Shown here piece by piece: positions 29,315 to 36,926 of a stretch of 64,000 nucleotides of DNA. The stretch is from Ensifer sp. IC3342 (lineage in GTDB: Bacteria > Pseudomonadota > Alphaproteobacteria > Rhizobiales > Rhizobiaceae). The translations under genes were made by a program, and so were the position numbers. Location of the stretch: NCBI RefSeq assembly GCF_020193655.1, contig NZ_JADYVE010000001.1, forward strand, positions 248,001 through 312,000, read 5' to 3'. The notes under the pieces are model-generated. The model saw only the letters and a list, made by a program, of their open reading frames with translations. It did not search any database and was not told the origin of the DNA. Position 1 is the first letter of the stretch, and every line of letters begins with the position of its first letter.

Positions 29315-29923
29315 GTGTCCAGAGAAACCGAGTCCATGCCAACGCCCATCGCCTATAGCGTCCCGAATCTGCTGACCTATTTCCGTATCCTGATCGTGCC
29401 GCTGATCGTTTTCTGCTTCTTCATCGAGGGTCGCCTCCACAGCTCGGATTTTGCACGCTGGACTGCGCTGGTGCTGTTCATCACCGCCTCGATTACGGAT
29501 TTCTTCGACGGCTATCTTGCGCGCATCTGGAAGCAGACGTCGAATATCGGCCGGATGCTGGATCCGATCGCCGACAAACTGCTCGTTGCTTCGATCCTGC
29601 TTCTCGTTGCCGCCGACGGCACGATCGCCGGTTGGTCGATCTGGGCCGCGATCATCATTCTCTGCCGCGAGATTCTCGTGTCTGGTCTGCGCGAATATCT
29701 TGCTGCGCTCAAGGTCAGCGTGCCGGTGACACGCATCGCCAAGTGGAAAACGACCATCCAAATGGTGGCGATCGCCTTCCTGCTGGCTGGGCCGGCCGGT
29801 GACAAGATCGTTCCCTATATCACCGAAGCCGGTATCGTGCTTCTGTGGATCGCGGCTGCAATCACGCTCTATACCGGCTATGATTATTTCCGCGCCGGTT
29901 TGAAACATGTGGTCAATGAATGA
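29315..29923 (+). CDS. pgsA: CDP-diacylglycerol-glycerol-3-phosphate 3-phosphatidyltransferase
   Basis: Makes phosphatidylglycerophosphate, precursor of phosphatidylglycerol, at the inner membrane. The 202 residues hold the complete CDP-alcohol phosphotransferase signature: D62-x2-D65-G66-x2-A69-R70-x8-G79-x3-D83-x3-D87, within several hydrophobic helices. Start GTG at 29315 follows GAGGGA at a good distance; ATG 29336 is an alternative. It overlaps moaD by ATGA. Its product is the substrate of LpiA, encoded 10 kb away. Confidence 0.96.
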   Translation: MSRETESMPTPIAYSVPNLLTYFRILIVPLIVFCFFIEGRLHSSDFARWTALVLFITASITDFFDGYLARIWKQTSNIGRMLDPIADKLLVASILLLVAADGTIAGWSIWAAIIILCREILVSGLREYLAALKVSVPVTRIAKWKTTIQMVAIAFLLAGPAGDKIVPYITEAGIVLLWIAAAITLYTGYDYFRAGLKHVVNE

Positions 29924-30180
29924 GCACGATCAACCTCGTCTATTTTTCCTGGGTGCGCGAGCGTATCGGCAAGGGTGAGGAAACGCTGGAGCTTCCGGCT
30001 GATGTCGTGACCGTCGCCGATCTCCTCGCGCATCTGAAAACACTCGGCGAACAATACGCGGCGGCACTCGAACACCAGAACGTCATCCGCGCGGCGATCA
30101 ACCAGGAGCATGTCGATCACGGCGAACCAATTGCCGGCGCGCGCGAAATTGCCCTCTTTCCACCGATGACGGGCGGCTGA
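29920..30180 (+). CDS. moaD: Molybdopterin synthase sulfur-carrier subunit
   Basis: Small ubiquitin-like subunit (86 residues) carrying the thiocarboxylate that donates sulphur to precursor Z. The C-terminus ends in the essential Gly-Gly (PPMTGG). It begins MSTINLVYFSWVRERIGKG and overlaps pgsA by four bases; moaE follows after 4 bases. Supplies the cofactor for enzymes such as the molybdoenzyme at 20.4 kb. Confidence 0.95.
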   Translation: MSTINLVYFSWVRERIGKGEETLELPADVVTVADLLAHLKTLGEQYAAALEHQNVIRAAINQEHVDHGEPIAGAREIALFPPMTGG

Positions 30181-30184
30181 AGCA

Positions 30185-30655
30185 ATGAACGCCGCCGTCA
30201 CCGTGCGCGTCCAGCGCGAAGACTTCGACCTCGCCGCCGAAGTGTCCGCGCTCTCCCGCGGCCGTGCGGACATCGGCGCGGTCGTGACGTTCTCGGGACT
30301 TTGCCGTGACGAGGCGGGCGCACTCAGCACGCTCGAACTGGAACATTATCCCGGCATGGCAGAGGCAGAAATCGAACGCATCTGTCAGGAGGCGGTCAAA
30401 CGGTTCGGCCTGCAGGCAGCGACAGCCATCCATCGCTTCGGCAAGATCGTGCCGGGCGAAAATATCGTGCTTGTGGTGACGGCGTCGCTACACCGGCAAG
30501 CGGCTTTCGACGGCGCCAATTTCATCATGGATTTCCTGAAGACATCGGCCCCCTTCTGGAAGAAGGAACATCGTGCGGACGGCAGCGCTGGCGGCTGGGT
30601 CAGCGCCAAGGACGCCGACGACACGGCCCGGGACCGATGGTCGCAAAAGATCTGA
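30185..30655 (+). CDS. moaE: Molybdopterin synthase catalytic subunit
   Basis: Large subunit (156 residues) that converts precursor Z to molybdopterin. Typical phrases are VVTFSGLCRDEA, LELEHYPGMAE, AIHRFGKIVPGENIV and FLKTSAPFWKKE, the last two holding the catalytic lysines. It follows moaD after four bases. Its stop is directly abutted by the stop of the convergent permease gene, with no intervening base. Confidence 0.96.
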   Translation: MNAAVTVRVQREDFDLAAEVSALSRGRADIGAVVTFSGLCRDEAGALSTLELEHYPGMAEAEIERICQEAVKRFGLQAATAIHRFGKIVPGENIVLVVTASLHRQAAFDGANFIMDFLKTSAPFWKKEHRADGSAGGWVSAKDADDTARDRWSQKI

Positions 30656-31552
30656 TCAGGGAATGACCTTTTCCCGGCGCGTCACCACCAGCACGATCAC
30701 CAGAAAGCCGAAGATCGCAAGATCCCGCCACAGGATCGGGCCGTAGGCACTCCACAGCGTCTCAAGCAGACCGACCCCGGCCGCCCCGAGGGCGGCGAAG
30801 AGCGGCGCTGTCTGCCCCCCGATTGCCGCAATGAACAGGACTTTGACGCCGAAGGTCAGGCCCATGCCGAAATCCATGTTGCCATAGTAGGATGCTGCAA
30901 GGATTCCGCAGAACGCAGCGATCAGCGACGCCACTCCATAGGCAACGATGTAGACTGTGGCAGGGTCAATGCCGCAAAGCGCCGCGGCTTCGCGATCCTC
31001 CGAGACGGCCCGCCAGTAGCGCCCGACGTAGGAGTGGGTGAGTAGCCAATGGCCGCCGGCGACCAGCGCCGCCATCAGCGCGGTATTGATGAGCTGGACG
31101 GCAGTCAAAGCCACCGGAAACTCGGGGCTCGGCCAGAACACGATAACCTGATTCAAGAAGGGCGGCAGCCACAGGCTTCGCGTGTTGGATGCGAGCCGCG
31201 CCGTTTCCATGAGCACCAGCAGACTGCCGAGCGACGCGACGACAACCGCATTGGCCGAGGAAAATGCCAGCGGCCGCATGACATAGCGCCCCGCGACGAG
31301 TCCGGCGCCAAGTCCGAATGTCAGTGCCGCCGCCGCCCCGATACCAAGCGCCGCCGGCAGGACCAGCCACAGCCGATTCCAGCCGAAATCTGCAAAAAGC
31401 ACGAACATCTGACCGGCGAAAGCAAAGAGCGCGCCATAGGTGAGGTCTGCCCTCCGTGTGACGGCAAAGGCAATCGCGTAGCCGAAGGCCAGCGCCGCAT
31501 AGAGTGCGGCTACGGGTACGGCATTGGCGATCTGCTGAAGAAAATAGGCCAT
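30656..31552 (-). CDS. LivH-like branched-chain ABC transporter permease (orphan)
   Basis: A 298-residue membrane protein with eight or so helices. The segment around RAVSEDREAAALCGIDPATVY is the EAA-type loop that contacts the ATPase in the LivH/LivM family. No partner permease, ATPase or binding protein is adjacent, so it probably works with subunits encoded elsewhere, or it is a remnant. Start MAYFLQQ at 31552 was chosen because it begins directly before the first helix. It is divergent from a CGNR regulator, with a palindrome between them. Confidence 0.85.
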   Translation of the reverse strand: MAYFLQQIANAVPVAALYAALAFGYAIAFAVTRRADLTYGALFAFAGQMFVLFADFGWNRLWLVLPAALGIGAAAALTFGLGAGLVAGRYVMRPLAFSSANAVVVASLGSLLVLMETARLASNTRSLWLPPFLNQVIVFWPSPEFPVALTAVQLINTALMAALVAGGHWLLTHSYVGRYWRAVSEDREAAALCGIDPATVYIVAYGVASLIAAFCGILAASYYGNMDFGMGLTFGVKVLFIAAIGGQTAPLFAALGAAGVGLLETLWSAYGPILWRDLAIFGFLVIVLVVTRREKVIP

Positions 31553-31581
31553 GGCACATCCATGTGGTGACAGAAGCAATA

Positions 31582-31609
31582 TAACTGGTAAAATCTATTT
31601 TACCAGTTA
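31582..31609. promoter_or_regulatory. Palindromic operator between the permease and CGNR gene
   Basis: Perfect 12-base arms TAACTGGTAAAA and TTTTACCAGTTA separated by TCTA. It lies 29 bases before the permease start and 10 bases before the CGNR start, a typical position for a repressor controlling both divergent genes. The CGNR protein is the natural candidate to bind it. Confidence 0.75.
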
Positions 31610-31619
31610 GGATTTTCGC

Positions 31620-32180
31620 ATGAGTTTCACTTGGACAGCACACAGATTCTCGGGCGGCGCGCTGGCGCTGGATGTCGCCAATTCCGTGGTTCTGCGCTTT
31701 GATTCCGAGCGCAGGATCGACCGCTTCGCGGATCCCGCGGCGATGGATTCGTTTGCCTATGCCGCAAGTCTTTACAGCGCCGAACGAGAGCGTTTCGGCA
31801 CGCTTGTTCCGGCGCCGCCCGAGAACCGGAAATCACTCATTGGATTGCGCGAGGCGACGGACCGCCATTTTCGGGCACAAGTCGAGGCCGGAGACCGGCC
31901 AGATCTGCTGGCAGACCTGCTCGAGGCGATTGCCGCCGTCTTGCGTCAGCCGACGGGCAACAGCCAGGGCACATCGCTCGATCTGGCGACCGCACATTCG
32001 GCACTCAGTCTTATTGCCAACCCCGAGCCGGATCGCCTGAAAATATGTCCCAATTGCCGCTGGCTGTTTCTCGACCGCAGCCGCAACAGAAGCCGTACCT
32101 GGTGCGACATGGCGGTTTGCGGCAACCGCACAAAAGCAAGGCGCCACTATCGCCGCAACAGGCAGGGAGTTCAGCCATGA
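31620..32180 (+). CDS. CGNR zinc-finger transcriptional regulator
   Basis: A 186-residue protein with an N-terminal stress-response-type ABATE domain (about 1-130; FSGGALALDVANSVV) and a C-terminal zinc finger with CPNC and WCDMAVCGNR, the CGNR signature, followed by a basic tail RRHYRRNRQ. Family members are putative DNA-binding regulators. The ATG lies 10 bases after the palindrome, which favours autoregulation. The stop overlaps the start of the next gene (ATGA). Confidence 0.88.
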   Translation: MSFTWTAHRFSGGALALDVANSVVLRFDSERRIDRFADPAAMDSFAYAASLYSAERERFGTLVPAPPENRKSLIGLREATDRHFRAQVEAGDRPDLLADLLEAIAAVLRQPTGNSQGTSLDLATAHSALSLIANPEPDRLKICPNCRWLFLDRSRNRSRTWCDMAVCGNRTKARRHYRRNRQGVQP

Positions 32181-32680
32181 AACGCGTCATCATATCCGCT
32201 CTCTTTGCCGCGGCGGTACTTGTCGGCTGTCAGCGCGAAACCGGTCCGGACCCGCTGAAGTTGACCGGCAAGATGTTCGTCTTCAACTACCGGCTCGCCT
32301 ATGCGGCCTACATGATCACGCTCAATAAAACTGAGCCGGTGCCGGACGGCAGCGTGGTCGTCGCCAGCTTCGAGAATCCGGCCGGCGGCGAACCGTTGAC
32401 GCTGACGCGCAAGCTCTTCCCGAAGCTCGATAGAGTGACGCTGGAAAGCCCGGAGATAAGCTGCGTCAAGAGGGAGAGGCCCTACGCGGTGACGATCGAG
32501 GTCAAGGGGCCGGACGGCGCGACGCTGCAGAAGTTGGAGACGACGGTGACGTCCGACGTCGATCAGGATGTCCTGCCGGCAAAGCCCCTCGTCGAAGGGC
32601 CGGCCTACGACAAGAACCCGGAGGTCTTCGTGGGCGGCAGGGCGCCGGAGCGCTTCGAGACGGCGGCCTGCCCGACGTAA
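32177..32680 (+). CDS. Hypothetical lipoprotein
   Basis: A 167-residue protein with a lipoprotein signal, MKRVIISALFAAAVLVGC, where C18 is the lipidated residue. The mature part looks like a beta-rich globular domain and contains Cys near CVKRERP and AACPT. I do not recognise a family. The gene overlaps the CGNR stop and is followed by a terminator, so the regulator and lipoprotein form a two-gene unit. Confidence 0.75.
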   Translation: MKRVIISALFAAAVLVGCQRETGPDPLKLTGKMFVFNYRLAYAAYMITLNKTEPVPDGSVVVASFENPAGGEPLTLTRKLFPKLDRVTLESPEISCVKRERPYAVTIEVKGPDGATLQKLETTVTSDVDQDVLPAKPLVEGPAYDKNPEVFVGGRAPERFETAACPT

Positions 32681-32698
32681 CGTCGACATGCATTAAAA

Positions 32699-32724
32699 AA
32701 ACCGGGGCGCTGCCGCCCCGGTTT
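32699..32724. terminator. Bidirectional terminator after the lipoprotein and ndk genes
   Basis: An 11-base-pair stem, 32699-32709 with 32714-32724, closes a CTGC loop. A run of A lies before it and T after it, so it can end transcription from both directions between the convergent genes. Confidence 0.88.
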
Positions 32725-32770
32725 CGAAGAGTCATTTCAAGCCTTTGAAAGCCGAAACGACGAAAGTGAA

Positions 32771-33193
32771 TCAGCCGACGATCTCGGTGCCTGCGAACCA
32801 GTAGGCGATTTCCTCGGCGGCCGTTTCCGGACCGTCCGAACCGTGGACCGAGTTTTCGCCGATCGAAAGGGCATGGACCTTGCGAATGGTGCCTTCGGCG
32901 GCGTTTGCCGGATTGGTGGCGCCCATGACTTCGCGGTTCTTGGCAATGGCGTTCTCGCCTTCGAGGACCTGAACAACGGTCGGGCCAGAGGACATGAACT
33001 CGACCAGTTCGCCGAAGAACGGGCGCTCCTTGTGGACGGCGTAGAAGCCTTCAGCTTCGCGGCGGCTCATCCAGACGCGCTTCGAAGCGACGACGCGCAG
33101 GCCGGCATCTTCCAGCATCTTGGTGATGGCGCCGGTCAGGTTGCGCTTCGTCGCGTCCGGCTTGATCATCGAGAAAGTACGTTCAATCGCCAT
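32771..33193 (-). CDS. ndk: Nucleoside diphosphate kinase
   Basis: Balances NTP pools by transferring gamma-phosphate through a phosphohistidine. The 140 residues start [18 protein letters not shown] and contain the active site His117 in NSVHGSD. Length and motifs are standard for the bacterial family. It converges on the lipoprotein gene across a terminator. The ATG at 33193 fits all known Ndk starts. Confidence 0.97.
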   Translation of the reverse strand: MAIERTFSMIKPDATKRNLTGAITKMLEDAGLRVVASKRVWMSRREAEGFYAVHKERPFFGELVEFMSSGPTVVQVLEGENAIAKNREVMGATNPANAAEGTIRKVHALSIGENSVHGSDGPETAAEEIAYWFAGTEIVG

Positions 33194-33567
33194 TGGCTCA
33201 AATCCCTTGTTTCTTGAGAAGTGGCGGTTCATTAGCCGCCAATTCCGTGCAAAACAAGGGGGCGCAGCGATGTTTCGGCCCGGCCGACACGAGTTTCATG
33301 CCGCTGTCACGGAACGCCCGTACCTCGCAACAATCGAGGCGGCGTTCGGGCCAGCCGTCGTGCTCAGCATGCACGCCGCCCGCCACGGCGCGGATCGGAT
33401 CAGCATATTTCATGAGTGACATTCGACACAGGAATGCCGATTTGCGCTAGTGCAGTTTCCTTAAATCCTAGCCGACTCAGGATAAACGCAGCAATGTGCC
33501 ACCGCATCCCTTGCCCGCCCGATAGGACGCGGCGCTGGGTTGAGACGACCATCCAGGGGGAATACCA
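33194..33567. other. Intergenic region between ndk and the DinB gene
   Basis: A stretch of 374 bases with no confident gene. It contains a possible 49-codon frame (33270-33419, plus) and a competing 74-codon frame on the minus strand (33422-33198); neither resembles a known family. The ndk promoter and the dinB-family promoter must lie here. Confidence 0.5.
33270..33419 (+). CDS. Possible small protein (49 aa), uncertain
   Basis: ATG preceded by a purine-rich GGGGG block. The translation begins [19 protein letters not shown] and shows about 70 percent G or C at third positions, like neighbouring genes. It has no signal or membrane segment and no family I recognise. It may be a chance frame. 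Confidence 0.25.
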   Translation: MFRPGRHEFHAAVTERPYLATIEAAFGPAVVLSMHAARHGADRISIFHE

Positions 33568-34080
33568 ATGCTCGACCATTATCGCATGTTCGCCGACTAC
33601 AACCGTTGGGCCAACCGGCGGCTCTACGTCGCGGCGGCGGAGCTTTCGGATGCGGAGTTTCGCCAGAACAAAGGGGCGTTCTTCGGCTCGCTGCACGGGA
33701 CGCTCAACCATCTGCTGGCAGCGGACCGGATCTGGATGAAGCGGTTCACCAAGGAGGGCGAAGCGCCCTCGACACTCGACGCGATCCTTCACGACGACCT
33801 CGCCAGCTTGACGGCGGCACGCGTGGCAGAAGACGAGCGCATCATCGCCTGGATAGACGGCCTCGACGAGACCCGCCTGGCGGCGACAGTCACTTATTCG
33901 CCGCTCAGCGCGCCGGGCGAAGTCACGCAGAGGCTCGGACCAACGCTCGCCCATTTCTTTAACCACCAGACGCATCACCGTGGTCAAGCGCACGCAACCC
34001 TGACGGCGCTCGGGCGTCCGTCATTGACGCTGGACCTGGTTTTCTTCCTGCGGGCCGATGGCCAGAAGTGGGCGGACTGA
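33568..34080 (+). CDS. DinB family metal-binding protein
   Basis: A 170-residue four-helix-bundle protein of the DinB/YfiT superfamily. Metal ligands appear as H48 (TLNHLLAAD) and H133/H137 (FFNHQTHHRGQ). Members include thiol-dependent transferases; this one has no defined substrate. An AGGGGG block precedes the ATG. Its last 60 bases overlap the end of the convergent fusion gene. Confidence 0.88.
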   Translation: MLDHYRMFADYNRWANRRLYVAAAELSDAEFRQNKGAFFGSLHGTLNHLLAADRIWMKRFTKEGEAPSTLDAILHDDLASLTAARVAEDERIIAWIDGLDETRLAATVTYSPLSAPGEVTQRLGPTLAHFFNHQTHHRGQAHATLTALGRPSLTLDLVFFLRADGQKWAD

Positions 34081-36672
34081 GCGAAGCTGCCCCGCGAACC
34101 GGTTCTGCCAATCACCCAAACCACCGCCGCTGTCCCTAAGCTGCGCCCACAGCTTCATAAGGCGGCGTTGGCCAGCCCAAGCCGCCATTCCCAGCGCGGT
34201 TCCGCCAATAATGGAGCACAGCGTATAGACCGTTGGCGACACGATTGGCTGCACCGGCAGCAGCAGAAGTTCCGGCGCGAAACGATGCAGAATATAGATA
34301 TGAAAGCCGGCGACCGAGATGGGCAGGATCAGTCTCGCGCTCCATTGCGGCATCCTGACCTGCGGCAGGAACAGAAGAGCGGCCAGGACCGCGATCTGCA
34401 ACAGATACTTGATCTTCGTCCCTATCCACACGCCTTCGTAGAACCCAAAAAACAGGAAGATGGCCGTTCCGACGAGCATCAGCATGCCGCGCTCAAACGG
34501 CGTATCGGCGATCGCAGCGCACCAGCCGATGACTGCCAGATAGAAAATCCACGGCAGCGTGAATATCTGACGGTTACCCATCTCGACGACCAGCGGCAAT
34601 GCCAGGCGGGCAAGGAAAGCTGCCGCGAGCAACGCCATTCCGAGCGCGAAGGGTCTTGAGGCCGCCGCACGCCGGACCGACCGCACCGCGAACAACGCCG
34701 CAAAGACGACGAGCATCTGGCAATAGGCCTCGATGAACCAGTAGAGGTACGGCACCATGCTGTGGCGTTCTGGATCGGCAAAACCGAAATTGCCCACGAG
34801 GAACACCGACGCCCAGGGCACCTCTCCCCAGACAAGGGCGTAGGCTGCGACGATCAGATAATAAGGTACGAGGATCTGCGTAAGCGGCCGCAGCAGCCGC
34901 AACACCGCTCCCGACAATAGGACGCCACGCTGGAAACGTGCGAGGCCGAAACCCGCGAGGATGACCATCGCCGCGGATCCGCCGGGGATAGGCCAAAGGG
35001 TCTCATGGTGCAGGACGACGAGCAGGATCGCCAACGCCCGGATGAGCAGATCGGTGGCGATCCGCCTGCTTCTGGTTTCACGCCGCCCCAGCGCCGCGAG
35101 TTCGGCGACCGACATCCTCTCCCAGGCCTCGGGTACATCGCCAAGGAGCTTCTCCAGACCGATCGAAAGCTGGACGAAACGCAGCGAGTCGCCGCCAAGC
35201 GACAGGAAGCTATCGTCGGATCGAACCTTTTTCGGGCAGAAGACCTGGTTGAAGAGCGCATCGACACCGTCCTCGTTTGCGACGGAGCCGATGTCTCTTT
35301 TCATCGCCTTGCGGAGAGCCTCGTAGTCGATCTTCCCGGAGGCGAGCCGCGGCAGCGCATCAACGCGCGAGGCCTTCACCTGCAAGAACGTCAGCCCGCT
35401 CGCAGCGGCCAGCATGCCACGAATATCGTCGCGATCATAGGCTCCGACATAGAAGGCATGGACGCAGGTATCGTCACCGACGACGGCGGCCGTCGCGCCG
35501 CGGCGCTCGAGCATCACTTCCACGCTATCGTGCGCGATCCGCAGGCCGGCGATCTTCGATATCCGCTTCGTCCGCCCGATTATCTGGAAGAAACCGTCGG
35601 CGTCCCTCGTCGCGATATCGCCGGTGCGCAATTCGGCAAACTCGCATCCGCGTGCAAGATCGGCGCGCGAGGAAGCGTAGCCCATCATCACGTTCGGGCC
35701 CCGATAGACGAGCTCCCCGGGCATATCTGTACCGGTGACGAGTTGGCCCTCGTCATTCTCGATGCTGAGACTCCCGCCCGGTATGGCGATGCCGATCCGG
35801 TCTTCCCTGCCCCCGAGGCGGTCGGGGGGAACATAGGCCATCCGGGCCGTCGCTTCCGTCTGGCCGTACATCACGAAGAAGGAAGCGCCGCGCGCCGTGA
35901 GGTGTTCGTTGTAGAGACGAACCCTCTCGGACGCCAAGCGTCCTCCGGCAACCGTCATAAAGCGCAGTTCAGGAAATTCGCGCTCGCGGAAACCCACCTT
36001 TTCCAGGAGCTCGTAAGAGTAGGGAACGCCTGAAAGATTGGTGCTGCCGCTTTCGGCAAGTCCATCGAGAAAACCGTCATCCAGGATGGAAAGGCCCGGA
36101 ACGTAGAGGCTTGCGCCGACCGACAAATGGGCGTTCAGCACGGAAAGACCATAGGAATAGTGAAACGGCAGGATAAGGCAGCTTCGATCCGAAGCCGTAA
36201 GGCCGAGATAGTCGGCGATCGAACATGCATTCGACTGAATGTTCGCGGCAGACAATCTCACGCATTTGCCGTGCCCGGTGCTGCCGGATGTCGAGAGCAG
36301 GACCGCAAGATCCGGATGAAGCTGCCACTTGCTTGCCGCTGAACGTTCCGTCCGCCATCGGCCATCGCAGCGGCGATAGCAAAACTCAGGTTCCAGAAAC
36401 TTTCGATCCGGAGTACCGGGACCCTGGATGGCAATCGCATGTCCGGCTTCCAGTGCTGCGAGGTAGGCGATGATGGCGTGTTCCGAAAGGTCAGCCTCCA
36501 GCATGACCAGCCCGCGCTCACCGCGCCACTGCGATGCCAGACGATCGACACGCTCGGCCAGATCGCGGTAGCTTACGGTCCGCCTTTCAGCGAGCAGCAG
36601 CGCCGGCCGCTCTCCCCAGGCAGCCAGGTTCGCAGCGAACAAGGGGAATTTCGACAAATGGCCTGCGCTCAA
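34021..36672 (-). CDS. Adenylation-carrier-membrane acyltransferase fusion
   Basis: An 883-residue three-part protein. Residues 1-460 are an AMP-forming ligase with the P-loop TSGSTGHGK (128-136), YGQTEA (269-274), the TGD at 350-352, and K447 in LASGKIDY. Residues 465-530 form a carrier domain with the phosphopantetheine Ser496 in LGGDSL. Residues 540-850 are polytopic (about ten helices) and resemble acyltransferase family 3, with RALAILLVVLHH and ILAGFGLARF. The start is TTG after an AGGAGG five bases away. Predicted job: activate a carboxylic acid, load it on its own carrier, transfer it across the membrane. The target is unknown. Confidence 0.85.
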   Translation of the reverse strand: MSAGHLSKFPLFAANLAAWGERPALLLAERRTVSYRDLAERVDRLASQWRGERGLVMLEADLSEHAIIAYLAALEAGHAIAIQGPGTPDRKFLEPEFCYRRCDGRWRTERSAASKWQLHPDLAVLLSTSGSTGHGKCVRLSAANIQSNACSIADYLGLTASDRSCLILPFHYSYGLSVLNAHLSVGASLYVPGLSILDDGFLDGLAESGSTNLSGVPYSYELLEKVGFREREFPELRFMTVAGGRLASERVRLYNEHLTARGASFFVMYGQTEATARMAYVPPDRLGGREDRIGIAIPGGSLSIENDEGQLVTGTDMPGELVYRGPNVMMGYASSRADLARGCEFAELRTGDIATRDADGFFQIIGRTKRISKIAGLRIAHDSVEVMLERRGATAAVVGDDTCVHAFYVGAYDRDDIRGMLAAASGLTFLQVKASRVDALPRLASGKIDYEALRKAMKRDIGSVANEDGVDALFNQVFCPKKVRSDDSFLSLGGDSLRFVQLSIGLEKLLGDVPEAWERMSVAELAALGRRETRSRRIATDLLIRALAILLVVLHHETLWPIPGGSAAMVILAGFGLARFQRGVLLSGAVLRLLRPLTQILVPYYLIVAAYALVWGEVPWASVFLVGNFGFADPERHSMVPYLYWFIEAYCQMLVVFAALFAVRSVRRAAASRPFALGMALLAAAFLARLALPLVVEMGNRQIFTLPWIFYLAVIGWCAAIADTPFERGMLMLVGTAIFLFFGFYEGVWIGTKIKYLLQIAVLAALLFLPQVRMPQWSARLILPISVAGFHIYILHRFAPELLLLPVQPIVSPTVYTLCSIIGGTALGMAAWAGQRRLMKLWAQLRDSGGGLGDWQNRFAGQLRSVRPLLAIGPQEENQVQRQ

Positions 36673-36926
36673 GACCGCCTCCTATTTCAGCGAGGCGGCA
36701 TATAATTGGTGACTCTAGCAGTCAAGTATAGGGCCGCGGCAAAAGCGACAACTTCTGTGACAATCGGTGCGGCAAACAGCAGCACCGAGCGCCTCGCCGC
36801 GACCGATCACGATTCGGCAACCATATCGTGCATTTTACATCCGTTGCTCGGATATTTTCAGGATCTCTTAAATTCGCGCTGGAGATAGTACGAGGCGAGT
36901 TCGACATCGGTATCAAAGGCACCGCA

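Noticed and set aside
30656..31552. Complete branched-chain amino-acid ABC operon
   Set aside because: Only one permease is present; neighbours are moaE and a CGNR regulator, with no LivM, LivG, LivF or binding protein.
33198..33422. A 74-codon minus-strand frame downstream of the DinB promoter region
   Set aside because: No family, no clear ribosome binding site, and it competes with the plus-strand small frame; neither can be confirmed.
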